Positions 8,146 to 14,971 of a DNA stretch of 20,078 bases are shown here, one piece after another (the stretch's first letter is position 1; every line of letters begins with the position of its first letter). Source of the stretch: an uncultured Sutterella sp. (GTDB taxonomy: Bacteria > Pseudomonadota > Gammaproteobacteria > Burkholderiales > Burkholderiaceae_F); contig CAJJMF010000017.1 in assembly GCA_905192805.1 (NCBI GenBank), positions 1-20,078 of the forward strand, read 5' to 3'. The position numbers and the translations under genes are program-made. The notes under the pieces are model-generated. The model saw nothing but the letters and a program-made list of their open reading frames with translations, had not been told where the DNA came from and made no database searches.

Positions 8146-9501
8146 CTAGGATTCCCGTGCGTTGGCCCGGGGGTCAAACGCGTCACGAACGCTCGAGGCA
8201 AGCACGTTGGCCGAGAGTACGAGCGTCAACATAAAGCAAAAGGCAGCGCCCAAATTCCACCAGACCATGGGCGAGCGACTCAATTCACTGCGGGCCGCAT
8301 TAATCATGGTGCCAAAGGAGTTCATCGAGGGGTCTACCCCCACGCCCACATAACTTAACACCGCCTCATAGAGCACAATGCCCGAGAAGTCCAAGACGGC
8401 AACAATCAGTACGATATGGAGCACGTTCGGGAGAATGTGTCGCGCCATAATCGTGAGATTCGAGACGCCTGAGGCGCGAGCGGCCATCACATAATCGAGC
8501 GTGGAGAGTTTCAGGGTTTCCGCACGCAGTAAGCGGGCAAGACTGGCCCAACCCGTGAGCCCAATAATGAGCGAGAGCATAAAGAGTTTAATGTCGGCGC
8601 GCTCAAGCCCCGTTTGCCACAAATCGGGGTGTGAGTCCATAAAGCCCTGAATCATCAGCACCATGGCTGCAATCAATAAAACCCCTGGAATCGAGGAGAG
8701 CGTGGTATAGAGGTACTGGATCAGATCATCCACCCAGCCCTTGAAAAAGCCTGCGGCGATGCCAAGCGTCACTGCAAAGGGGAGCGTGGCGAGGGTAGCC
8801 AAGGTGCCAATTACGAGTGCGGTGCGAAGCGACTGGAGTGACGCGAGGAGTACATCGTTACCAACGGCGTCGGTCCCCAACGGATGGCGAGCGGGCCACG
8901 CCGCCAAGAGGGCACCAAACAGGAGCCCGAGCACGATGAGGGTTAGCCAACTGGAGCGTTGCGCGGGGCTCATGGCTTTAGCGCCACGGTTCATAGCGCG
9001 GGCCACGCCCCACGCGGGAGCCCCCAAGAGTAGAGCGCCCAGAAGGGCTCCCAGCGCCATCCGTAAGACGAGTTCCGTCGTGCTCCAAGCATAGGTCTGA
9101 GGCGCTTTTAAGGGTTGAAAGTCACGGATGCGTCCCGTCGGCGTGAGCGCCGTACTCTTATCAAACTCTTTGAGTGCGAAGGGGGTACTGTAGCTGCGTT
9201 CCGGGTGAGCCGCATCCAGTGTTTCGTTGACCCAGTGCGCTAAAAGCGAACGGGTTACGGGCGAATAAATCGGTGTTCCATCGGGCGCAGGGTCCAAGGC
9301 CGGGCGAAAATGCACCGAGTCGAGCGCGGCAATGCTGGTAAAAAAGAGCAATAACGTCGCTGCCACGGCCGCACTAGGGCGTGAAAATACCCGTCCCCAG
9401 GCACGACGAATCGTGGGGTGCGTGCGGACCCAAAGTCCGTAGGCGAGTAGCCCCAACAAGAGGAGCCCCATGACGATATCGGTGGAAAGACAAACCCACA
9501 T
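8146..9501 (-). CDS. yejE: YejE-like permease (DppC/OppC family)
   Basis: This is an inner-membrane permease of the peptide ABC importer, 451 residues against 341 in E. coli YejE. The C-terminal half is the conserved transport domain: HPLGTDAVGNDVL at its entry, several membrane segments, and the ATPase-coupling loop AARASGVSNLTIMARHILP, ending with RDAFDPR as in YejE. The extra length is N-terminal: two hydrophobic segments (about 8-26 and 43-65), a polar stretch of about 85 residues likely to be periplasmic, then two more hydrophobic segments before the core. ATG 9501 has AAGGAG 9 nt upstream and follows the previous stop by 13 nt; longer in-frame starts reach back into the preceding gene. 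Third gene of the operon. Confidence 0.87.
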   Translation of the reverse strand: MWVCLSTDIVMGLLLLGLLAYGLWVRTHPTIRRAWGRVFSRPSAAVAATLLLFFTSIAALDSVHFRPALDPAPDGTPIYSPVTRSLLAHWVNETLDAAHPERSYSTPFALKEFDKSTALTPTGRIRDFQPLKAPQTYAWSTTELVLRMALGALLGALLLGAPAWGVARAMNRGAKAMSPAQRSSWLTLIVLGLLFGALLAAWPARHPLGTDAVGNDVLLASLQSLRTALVIGTLATLATLPFAVTLGIAAGFFKGWVDDLIQYLYTTLSSIPGVLLIAAMVLMIQGFMDSHPDLWQTGLERADIKLFMLSLIIGLTGWASLARLLRAETLKLSTLDYVMAARASGVSNLTIMARHILPNVLHIVLIVAVLDFSGIVLYEAVLSYVGVGVDPSMNSFGTMINAARSELSRSPMVWWNLGAAFCFMLTLVLSANVLASSVRDAFDPRANARES

Positions 9502-9514
9502 CTTCTCGGTCTCC

Positions 9515-10495
9515 TTATTTTGAGAGGCGGATGCGGGGATCCACCACGGTGTAGACCACATCGGTGGCGAGTAGCCCCACGATATAGGCCAGCGTCCCTA
9601 GGAACACCATGGCGCGCACGATGGAAAAGTCTTGCGCGTTTAAGGCATCAATCGTGTAACTGCCTAAGCCCGGAATACCAAAGAAACTCTCCATGATGAG
9701 GCTACCCATAAAGAGCATCGGTAAGACGGCCACGGTGCTCGTGATAATCGGCAAGGAGGCGTTACGTAGGACGTGTTTGAATAAAATGCGGCTTTCACTT
9801 AATCCTTTGGCACGGGCAGTTTTTACATAGTCTTTATGGATTTCTTCTAAAAAGAGTGCCCGGTAAAGTAGGGTGTCACTGCCTAAGCGGGAAAACACCC
9901 CAATCGCGATCGGTAAAATCAAGAAGGGCCATGCGCTTGAGCCCGCATCCCAGCCACTGATGGGAACGAGCCGTAGGACTTTACTGAAGAGCCATTGGCC
10001 GGCAATGATATAAAAGAGCCCCGAGATACTCATCAAGACGACTGCTAACCCGATGGCCGCATTCTCTAATTTGGTTTGTCGATAGAGAACGACCAGAAGT
10101 GACCAAGCGACCATCACGATAACGCCTAAAAGAAATGTCGGCGCAGCAAGGAGCAGTGAGGGGACCATACGGGTTTTGATTTCATGCGTAATGTCGCGTC
10201 CCGTGTCCGAGAGTCCAAAGTCGAGTGTCAGTAAGGGGACACTGCGGGTAAAGAAAATCGTGTTGGTAAAGCGTTCGCTCCCCGATTGGGTCTCGTCATA
10301 AAAGAGCGGTTTATCGTACCCATGGGCGACTTTCCAGGCAGCAATGGCCTCGGCACTCACACGTTTACCCCCAATATTGAGTCGTGCCATATCGTCCGGG
10401 GTGTTCACGGCGAAAAAGAGTAAGAAGGTCAGTAAATTGACCCCTAAGAGAATCAGTACCCCATAGAGCACACGGCGAATCAAATAACGAATCAT
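9515..10495 (-). CDS. yejB: YejB-like permease (DppB/OppB family)
   Basis: This is a 326-residue inner-membrane permease that would pair with the YejE-like subunit. It opens with the family N-terminus MIRYLIRRVLYGVLILLGVN, one membrane segment and a polar periplasmic loop (about 32-105) with the FGLSDTGRDIT stretch, then membrane segments and the coupling loop TARAKGLSESRILFKHVLRN, and ends TVVDPRIRLSK. Its ATG overlaps the stop of the substrate-binding protein gene as ATGA (10495-10492). AAGGAG lies 7 nt upstream inside that gene, so the two are translationally coupled. Length is close to that of E. coli YejB (364). Confidence 0.9.
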   Translation of the reverse strand: MIRYLIRRVLYGVLILLGVNLLTFLLFFAVNTPDDMARLNIGGKRVSAEAIAAWKVAHGYDKPLFYDETQSGSERFTNTIFFTRSVPLLTLDFGLSDTGRDITHEIKTRMVPSLLLAAPTFLLGVIVMVAWSLLVVLYRQTKLENAAIGLAVVLMSISGLFYIIAGQWLFSKVLRLVPISGWDAGSSAWPFLILPIAIGVFSRLGSDTLLYRALFLEEIHKDYVKTARAKGLSESRILFKHVLRNASLPIITSTVAVLPMLFMGSLIMESFFGIPGLGSYTIDALNAQDFSIVRAMVFLGTLAYIVGLLATDVVYTVVDPRIRLSK

Positions 10496-12756
10496 ACGGA
10501 GGCTCCTTTCGTGGGATCATTCGCTCGTAAGGTCGTAGCGGAACGGCGACGAAGCACACGTTTGGCTCCCCAGACGACCCCCGCAAGGAGCGGAATGACG
10601 AGCAAAAGTGGCCAATAAAGAGGTGAATTCCACGCGTCAATCCGGTCGCGACGCATCGTAGGATCGACGCTAAAGTACTGGAGACTGTTGCGTACCATGC
10701 TGCTCGGTTTGGCGTTATGCACCCACGCGTGAAAGACGGCGACGTTTGAGGGGAAGATCCCAAAAAGTACCGGAGCGTCTTCTTGCACAATACGCGTCAT
10801 CTCGTCGACCAACGCCTGCTTTTCGGGGCCATCCTCTAAATACTGTAAGCGTTTAAAGCGTTCATCAAAGGCAGAGGACTGATAGTTGGTTTCATTACTG
10901 CCGCCAAAATGGGCCCGACTTTGCGCGCCCGAGAGTAAAAAGAGGAAGTTCTCGGCATCGGGGTAGTCCGCATTCCAGCCGGCTAAAAAGATCTGCACAC
11001 TGCCTTTACTCAATTTATCTTGGAAGCGATTAAAGTCGGTGGCGCGAATTTCCAATTGAATCCCCAGTTTGGCAAATTGGCGTTGGAACCATTCGAGCAA
11101 ACTCTTGGAGCCCTGCGAGGCACTTTGGTAGTCAAAGTTGAGGACCAAAGGTTTGCCGGTTTTTTCATCAATCCCATTGGGATAACCGGCTTTTTGCATG
11201 AGAGCACGCGCTTCCTCGAGTGAGCGGCGCACGGGGAGCCCGTCGCTACCCCGTTTAAAGACGACCGGGTTAAAGGCAGTGGGACCATCGTCACGCCACC
11301 CAAAGAGTCCGGGTGGGACAATCCCATGCGCCACCATGCCTAAATCTTTTTCAAAAATGGCAATGTACTCTTCCCAATCGACCGCAATCGAAATCGCTTG
11401 GCGAAGTGCTCGGGCACGTTCTTGACTCTGGGCATCCCCGGTGCCTCCCAACACCGGATCGAGCCAATTAAAGCCAATGTAGGTAATGGCAGGCTCGACA
11501 GATTTGGGAAGTTGTAGCGCCTTTTCTTTGTAGAGTTTGGCTTTTTCGGGGCTATCGACCATGGCGACCGAAAAGCCGCCCCCCATGTCGACACGGTCAA
11601 TCAAGGGACTGTCGTAGTAGCCTTGTAGGAATTTACTTTGTAAGGGGACGCCTTCTTTTTCGATATCAAAGACGATGCGATCCACTTGAGGAAGCGGGCG
11701 ACCACAGGCGGCTAAGTAGCCCAGCGCTTGATCGGTGGCTTCGCCTTCACACGGATAGGTTTCGTGGCGAAAAAGCGGATTTTTCACCATGACGTGTTCG
11801 CGGTTTTCTAAAAAGGCCTGCATCATAAAGGCCCCCGTACCGACGGGCCACGTATTAAAGCTGACGTTGTGCGCGATAAGACCGGGTTGGGCGTAAAAAC
11901 GGTCCGCTTCGATGGGCACGGGCGCCAGAAAGTTCATCGTGAGCCAGTAGTTAAACTGCGGGTATTTTCCTTTGACATGAAACCGCACCGTGTACCGGTC
12001 GATCGCTTCGACGCCCGTAAAGGGGACTTGCATCAGGTCAAAAAAGGGCTTCGATGTGCCACTTGCCTTTTCGCTAGCATCCCGCTCACGCAGGGCTTTT
12101 GCATAGTCGGCTAACCCAATGATGTGCTCGGCTAAGGTGGGTAAGACGGGCGAGGCAACGCGTGGGGACGCTAAACGGCGTACCCCATAGACGTAGTCCT
12201 CTGCCGTCAACTCGCGGGAGGCTTTTTCGGGAAAGTCCTCGGGCGAATACTTATCGCGAAGTGCCTCATCACTGAGCGCCCAGTAGCGTCCTTGCCCGTT
12301 GGTGTCCATGACAAACGCAGGATGTGGCGCATAGTAAATCCCGGGTTTAATTTTGATGTCGTAGCGCGATTCCGCAATCTGTTCAGGCGGGGCGTCGGCG
12401 GGAAGGGCGTTCCCGTTTTTATCCCAATAGGTGGGCGTCACGACCTGTTCGGCCGTACGAGGAATCACTTGGTAGGGACGTTTTAAGTAGTGATACTGGT
12501 AGAGCGGTTCATAAATGGCGAGCACATACGTGGCTTCGTCCGACACATACGAGCGCTGAGGGTCCAAGGTTTTGGGACTGCGCGCAAAAAAAGCGGAAAA
12601 GAGCGTATTGTGCTCATACTCCTCAAGCGCATGAGGCGCGTTGATCACGCGAGCCTCAACGCCTCGAGCTAGCCCCAGCACGATTAGCGAAGTGAGCCCA
12701 AGGACGGTCAGAGCTCTTGGACTTAATAAGTGTGGCAGTGCAGCAAAAGCGCTCAA
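10492..12756 (-). CDS. yejA: YejA-like extracytoplasmic substrate-binding protein with C-terminal membrane segment
   Basis: First gene of the importer operon, a family 5 (peptide/nickel type) solute-binding protein that would capture peptides or a related ligand in the periplasm. About 754 residues, long compared with E. coli YejA (about 600). An N-terminal hydrophobic stretch (LTVLGLTSLIVLGLA, then VEA) looks like a signal peptide. The mature part has the family pattern TLDPQRSYVSDEATYVLAIY near the start and AGWNADYPDAENFLFLL near the C-terminal lobe. After the binding fold is a hydrophobic segment (PLYWPLLLVIPLLAGVVW, about 712-729) followed by a basic tail KRVLRRR, which suggests the protein is also held in the membrane at its C-terminus. 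There is no ATG: TTG 12756 is chosen because GGGAGAG lies 5 nt upstream; TTG 12771 is an alternative. Confidence 0.88.
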   Translation of the reverse strand: MSAFAALPHLLSPRALTVLGLTSLIVLGLARGVEARVINAPHALEEYEHNTLFSAFFARSPKTLDPQRSYVSDEATYVLAIYEPLYQYHYLKRPYQVIPRTAEQVVTPTYWDKNGNALPADAPPEQIAESRYDIKIKPGIYYAPHPAFVMDTNGQGRYWALSDEALRDKYSPEDFPEKASRELTAEDYVYGVRRLASPRVASPVLPTLAEHIIGLADYAKALRERDASEKASGTSKPFFDLMQVPFTGVEAIDRYTVRFHVKGKYPQFNYWLTMNFLAPVPIEADRFYAQPGLIAHNVSFNTWPVGTGAFMMQAFLENREHVMVKNPLFRHETYPCEGEATDQALGYLAACGRPLPQVDRIVFDIEKEGVPLQSKFLQGYYDSPLIDRVDMGGGFSVAMVDSPEKAKLYKEKALQLPKSVEPAITYIGFNWLDPVLGGTGDAQSQERARALRQAISIAVDWEEYIAIFEKDLGMVAHGIVPPGLFGWRDDGPTAFNPVVFKRGSDGLPVRRSLEEARALMQKAGYPNGIDEKTGKPLVLNFDYQSASQGSKSLLEWFQRQFAKLGIQLEIRATDFNRFQDKLSKGSVQIFLAGWNADYPDAENFLFLLSGAQSRAHFGGSNETNYQSSAFDERFKRLQYLEDGPEKQALVDEMTRIVQEDAPVLFGIFPSNVAVFHAWVHNAKPSSMVRNSLQYFSVDPTMRRDRIDAWNSPLYWPLLLVIPLLAGVVWGAKRVLRRRSATTLRANDPTKGASV

Positions 12757-12808
12757 AGCAGTCTCTCCCAAAAGTGCGGAGCACGTCCAGCCGTATACGA
12801 ATAGAGAA

Positions 12809-12814
12809 ATTATA
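12809..12814 (-). promoter_or_regulatory. Candidate -10 of the yejABEF-like operon
   Basis: On the minus strand a perfect TATAAT lies about 52 nt before TTG 12756. No good -35 is seen 16-18 bp upstream (CCAAGC region), so an activator or another sigma factor contact may be needed. It is the best core promoter element between the importer and the flavoprotein gene. Confidence 0.45.
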
Positions 12815-13094
12815 CCGAAGGCGCTTTCATTGCTTGGTTCAGCCGGCCCTATTGCGTTGTTTTGGGGGGGCGCGGATGCCTGCGTCGCTCGCCCTATGGT
12901 GGTAGTCTTCGTTATGGTGCGAACGGCCTGTTGAGACGCGCACGGCCCGTAGAGGTGGGCCCGACACGTCGGAAGCGGTATCGCTAGGCCCTGACGATAG
13001 ACCTATTCAAACGCGCTGTGATGGGAGTACTTTGACGAGCAAGACGGGGGAGGAATAGAAAAAAACAATGGCGAGGTGGCTAGCTACCATCCAT

Positions 13095-13108
13095 TCGATA
13101 TAGATCAA
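13095..13108 (+). promoter_or_regulatory. FNR/Anr-like box for the flavoprotein gene
   Basis: TCGAT-ATAG-ATCAA matches the FNR consensus TTGAT-N4-ATCAA at 9 of 10 positions. Its centre (13101.5) is about 41-43 bp before the start site predicted from the downstream AATAAT, the classical class II activator position. This implies induction under low oxygen by an FNR/Anr-type regulator. The regulator gene is not in the window. Confidence 0.65.
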
Positions 13109-13131
13109 AGATCTGAGGGGGTCTTTACCAA

Positions 13132-13137
13132 AATAAT
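13132..13137 (+). promoter_or_regulatory. -10 hexamer of the flavoprotein promoter
   Basis: AATAAT (5 of 6 to TATAAT) lies at the spacing expected for a class II FNR promoter, with transcription predicted near 13143-13145. No -35 hexamer is evident at the usual place, as expected when an activator overlaps that position. Confidence 0.55.
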
Positions 13138-13164
13138 GGTTTACCCTTACTCCATAGTGGTTAT

Positions 13165-13203
13165 AGAATGTGACGTACTGAAATACATTCTTATTCTTTC
13201 AGT
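13165..13203 (+). promoter_or_regulatory. Interlocked inverted repeats in leader, possible H-type pseudoknot
   Basis: Two perfect 7-bp pairings interlock: AGAATGT (13165-13171) with ACATTCT (13185-13191), and ACTGAAA (13177-13183) with TTTCAGT (13197-13203). Connecting stretches are 5, 1 and 5 nt, the order required for an H-type pseudoknot. Otherwise only one hairpin forms at a time. It lies between the predicted start site and the first SD. A perfect 12-bp palindrome TCCCATATGGGA (13207-13218) follows immediately. The function is unknown; the elements could also act as DNA operators. Confidence 0.4.
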
Positions 13204-13237
13204 GAGTCCCATATGGGAGAGATCGAGGCATTCCTTT

Positions 13238-13253
13238 AGGGAGGTCTGTGATG
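13238..13253 (+). promoter_or_regulatory. Strong SD and upstream in-frame ATG of the flavoprotein
   Basis: AGGGAGG (13238-13244) is followed after 6 nt by ATG 13251, in frame with the flavoprotein and without a stop through 32 codons. It is a better ribosome-binding site than the one before ATG 13347. The extension is not hydrophobic and would place a polar leader in front of the signal peptide. So either this is the real start, it makes a second form, or it is a regulatory leader. Confidence 0.5.
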
Positions 13254-13346
13254 AGCGAGTCGGTGCTCTGGCACCCGTTTGGCTCGTCTACGATACTCGA
13301 CTCAGGGGACAATCTCAACATTTTTTTCTCAGTACTGGAGACACAG

Positions 13347-14756
13347 ATGAAAAAAATTCTCGTCGCTGCTGCGTTGACAGCCGCTTTTGGTACAGCCTTT
13401 GCCGCTGAAGACATCAATGTGGACGTTGCCGTGATTGGTGCCGGTGGGGCTGGTTTGTCGGCTGCTGTGGAAGCCACGAACCTCGGCGCTAAGGTCGTTG
13501 TGGTCGAAAAAATGGCTTTCCCGGGTGGTAACACGATCCGTGCCGCTGGTGGTTTGAATGCTCCGTCGACGACGTTGCAGCAGGCCAAAGGAATTTTTGA
13601 TTCGCCCGAAATCGCTTTCTATGATGCGATGAAGGGTGGTCATTGGAAGAATAACCCTGAACTCGTTCGCACCTTGGTGACGAAGGCCGCGGAAAGCGTG
13701 GAATGGTTGCTCGCCTTGGGCGGTGACTTCCGTGACGTCGGTTTGATGGCTGGTGCTTCCCAGCCCCGTACGCATCGTCCCACGGGCGGTGCCTTGGTCG
13801 GTCCGGAAGTGATCAAGACCCTCTACAATGCTGCCAAGGCTCGTAGCATTGACGTTCGCACCAACACCACCGCTACCGAAATCTTGCGCGACAAGGATGG
13901 CCGTGTGGTCGGCTTGAAAGTGAGCAGCAAGAAAGACGGTGACTACACGATTCACGCCAAGGCGGTGGTGGACGCTGCCGGTGGTTTTGCTGCCAACAAT
14001 GCGATGGTCTCCGAATACCAGCCCAAGTTGAAGGGCTTTGCCACGACGAACCACCCGGGTGCGATGGGCGAAGGGATTTCCTTAGCCACGAAGATCGGCG
14101 CGGATACGGTTGACATGGCTGAAATTCAGGCTCACCCGACCGTGGTGCCGAAGGTGGGCGAATTGATCACCGAAGCCGTTCGTGGTAATGGCGCGGTGTT
14201 GATCAACAAGGAAGGCAAGCGCTTCTTCAACGAATTGGATACGCGTGACGCGGTTTCCGCTGCGATCTTGAAGCAGAAGGATAACGTGGCTTACCTCTTC
14301 TTTGACTCCGACATGCAGAAGTCCTTGAAGGCCACGGAAGGCTACATCAAGGAACCCTACACCTTGACGGGTGCTACGTTGGACGAAATCGCTGGCAAGA
14401 TGGGCGTCGACGCCGCCACGTTGAAGGCCACGATGGAAGCCTACAAGAAGGGTAAGGCTGCGAAGAAGGACGCCTTTGGTCGTGCTGACATGCCGCGTGA
14501 CCTCGACAAGGGTCCGTTCTATGCGATTCTTGTTACCCCGGCGGTTCACCACACGATGGGTGGCTTGAAGATCGACACGAAGACCCAGGTCTACGGCAAG
14601 GATGGCAAGGTCATCCCAGGTCTCTTCGCTGCGGGTGAAGTCACCGGTGGTGTGCACGGTGGTAACCGCTTGGGTGGTAACGCTCAGGCTGATATCGTGA
14701 CGTTTGGCCGTATCGCGGGTCAGCAGTCCTACATCTTCGCTAAGCAGGCGAAGTAA
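13347..14756 (+). CDS. Exported FAD flavoprotein, fumarate reductase/flavocytochrome c family
   Basis: This 469-residue periplasmic flavoprotein probably reduces an organic acceptor such as fumarate or a related enoate. A Sec signal peptide (MKKILVAAALTAAFGTAFAA, cut near residue 20) precedes a dinucleotide fold with GAGGAGLSAA (31-40), a glutamate in VVVEK and GGNTIRAAGG. Residues matching the Shewanella Fcc3 catalytic set are visible: His263 (QAHPT), Arg300 (ELDTRDA), His401/His402 (AVHHTMGG) and Arg441 (GGNRLGG); the His263-Arg300 spacing of 37 equals H365-R402. There is no CXXCH motif and no FMN-binding domain, so the electron donor must be separate and is not in the window. Codons are biased to AAG, GGT and TTG unlike most neighbours, suggesting high expression. 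GGAG lies 6 nt before ATG 13347. An in-frame ATG at 13251 with a stronger SD would add 32 residues. Urocanate or another substrate is possible. Confidence 0.88.
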   Translation: MKKILVAAALTAAFGTAFAAEDINVDVAVIGAGGAGLSAAVEATNLGAKVVVVEKMAFPGGNTIRAAGGLNAPSTTLQQAKGIFDSPEIAFYDAMKGGHWKNNPELVRTLVTKAAESVEWLLALGGDFRDVGLMAGASQPRTHRPTGGALVGPEVIKTLYNAAKARSIDVRTNTTATEILRDKDGRVVGLKVSSKKDGDYTIHAKAVVDAAGGFAANNAMVSEYQPKLKGFATTNHPGAMGEGISLATKIGADTVDMAEIQAHPTVVPKVGELITEAVRGNGAVLINKEGKRFFNELDTRDAVSAAILKQKDNVAYLFFDSDMQKSLKATEGYIKEPYTLTGATLDEIAGKMGVDAATLKATMEAYKKGKAAKKDAFGRADMPRDLDKGPFYAILVTPAVHHTMGGLKIDTKTQVYGKDGKVIPGLFAAGEVTGGVHGGNRLGGNAQADIVTFGRIAGQQSYIFAKQAK

Positions 14757-14776
14757 TTTGGTCCGTTGATTGACCG

Positions 14777-14805
14777 ATCGATGCCCGATGCGTTCGGGCA
14801 TCGAT
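14777..14805 (+). terminator. Hairpin downstream of the flavoprotein gene
   Basis: ATCGATGCCCGA (14777-14788) and TCGGGCATCGAT (14794-14805) form a perfect 12-bp stem with a 5-nt loop, 20 nt after the stop codon. No T-run follows, so it may protect the 3' end of the mRNA or act together with the next hairpin. Confidence 0.6.
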
Positions 14806-14823
14806 TCGAAAACCCTCCTAACG

Positions 14824-14855
14824 AAAACCTCGGAACCATTGGCTCCGAGGTTTTT
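14824..14855 (+). terminator. Intrinsic terminator of the flavoprotein gene
   Basis: AAAACCTCGGA (14824-14834) pairs with TCCGAGGTTTT (14844-14854), giving 11 bp that includes a 7-bp GC-rich core; a further CC/GG pair lies inside the loop. It ends in TTTTT (14851-14855), a standard Rho-independent terminator. Confidence 0.88.
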
Positions 14856-14867
14856 GCATTCAGAAGG

Positions 14868-14959
14868 CGCACTTCACCCAAAGGATACTCATCACAACGT
14901 AGCGGATAGCTTACTCAACGCTACTTGTCACCAAAAACCCCTCCGTTGAGTGAAGTGCG
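14868..14959. repeat. Nested inverted repeats between convergent genes
   Basis: CGCACTTCAC (14868-14877) is complementary to GTGAAGTGCG (14950-14959). Inside, GTAGCG (14899-14904) pairs with CGCTAC (14919-14924), and ACTCAACG (14913-14920) pairs with CGTTGAGT (14944-14951); these last two pairings exclude each other. It lies at the 3' side of the M20 gene and may be its terminator or RNA 3' structure, although no ideal U-tract is placed after it. Confidence 0.45.
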
Positions 14960-14971
14960 AAAGGGAGTCGA

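Larger units (their letters stand above)
12772..13346. other. Divergent intergenic region between importer operon and flavoprotein
   Basis: About 575 bp without a convincing gene. The left part holds the importer promoter. From about 12850 to 13090 I see only a run of seven G (near 12864), a short GGCCC/GGGCC inverted repeat (near 12945-12965), and an SD-like GGGAGGAA followed 15 nt later by an 11-codon frame (13068-13103), which is probably not translated. From 13095 onward it contains the FNR-like site, the -10, the structured leader and an SD, each listed separately. Confidence 0.6.

Noticed and set aside
8136..8201. Longer start for the YejF-like ATPase
   Set aside because: It would overlap the permease gene by about 55 bp, lacks an SD, and adds a sequence unlike the family N-terminus.
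12858..12875. G-run near 12864 as a possible G-quadruplex
   Set aside because: A single run of seven G without three more nearby runs does not support a quadruplex.
13068..13103. 11-codon reading frame after an SD-like GGGAGGAA
   Set aside because: Spacing of 15 nt is too long, it lies upstream of the predicted transcription start, and it ends within the FNR box.
13329..14801. Long open frames antisense to the flavoprotein (13329-14054 and 14082-14801, minus strand)
   Set aside because: They mirror a gene with strong codon bias, resemble no protein family I know and have no convincing SD. The plus-strand frame carries signal peptide, FAD motif and catalytic residues.
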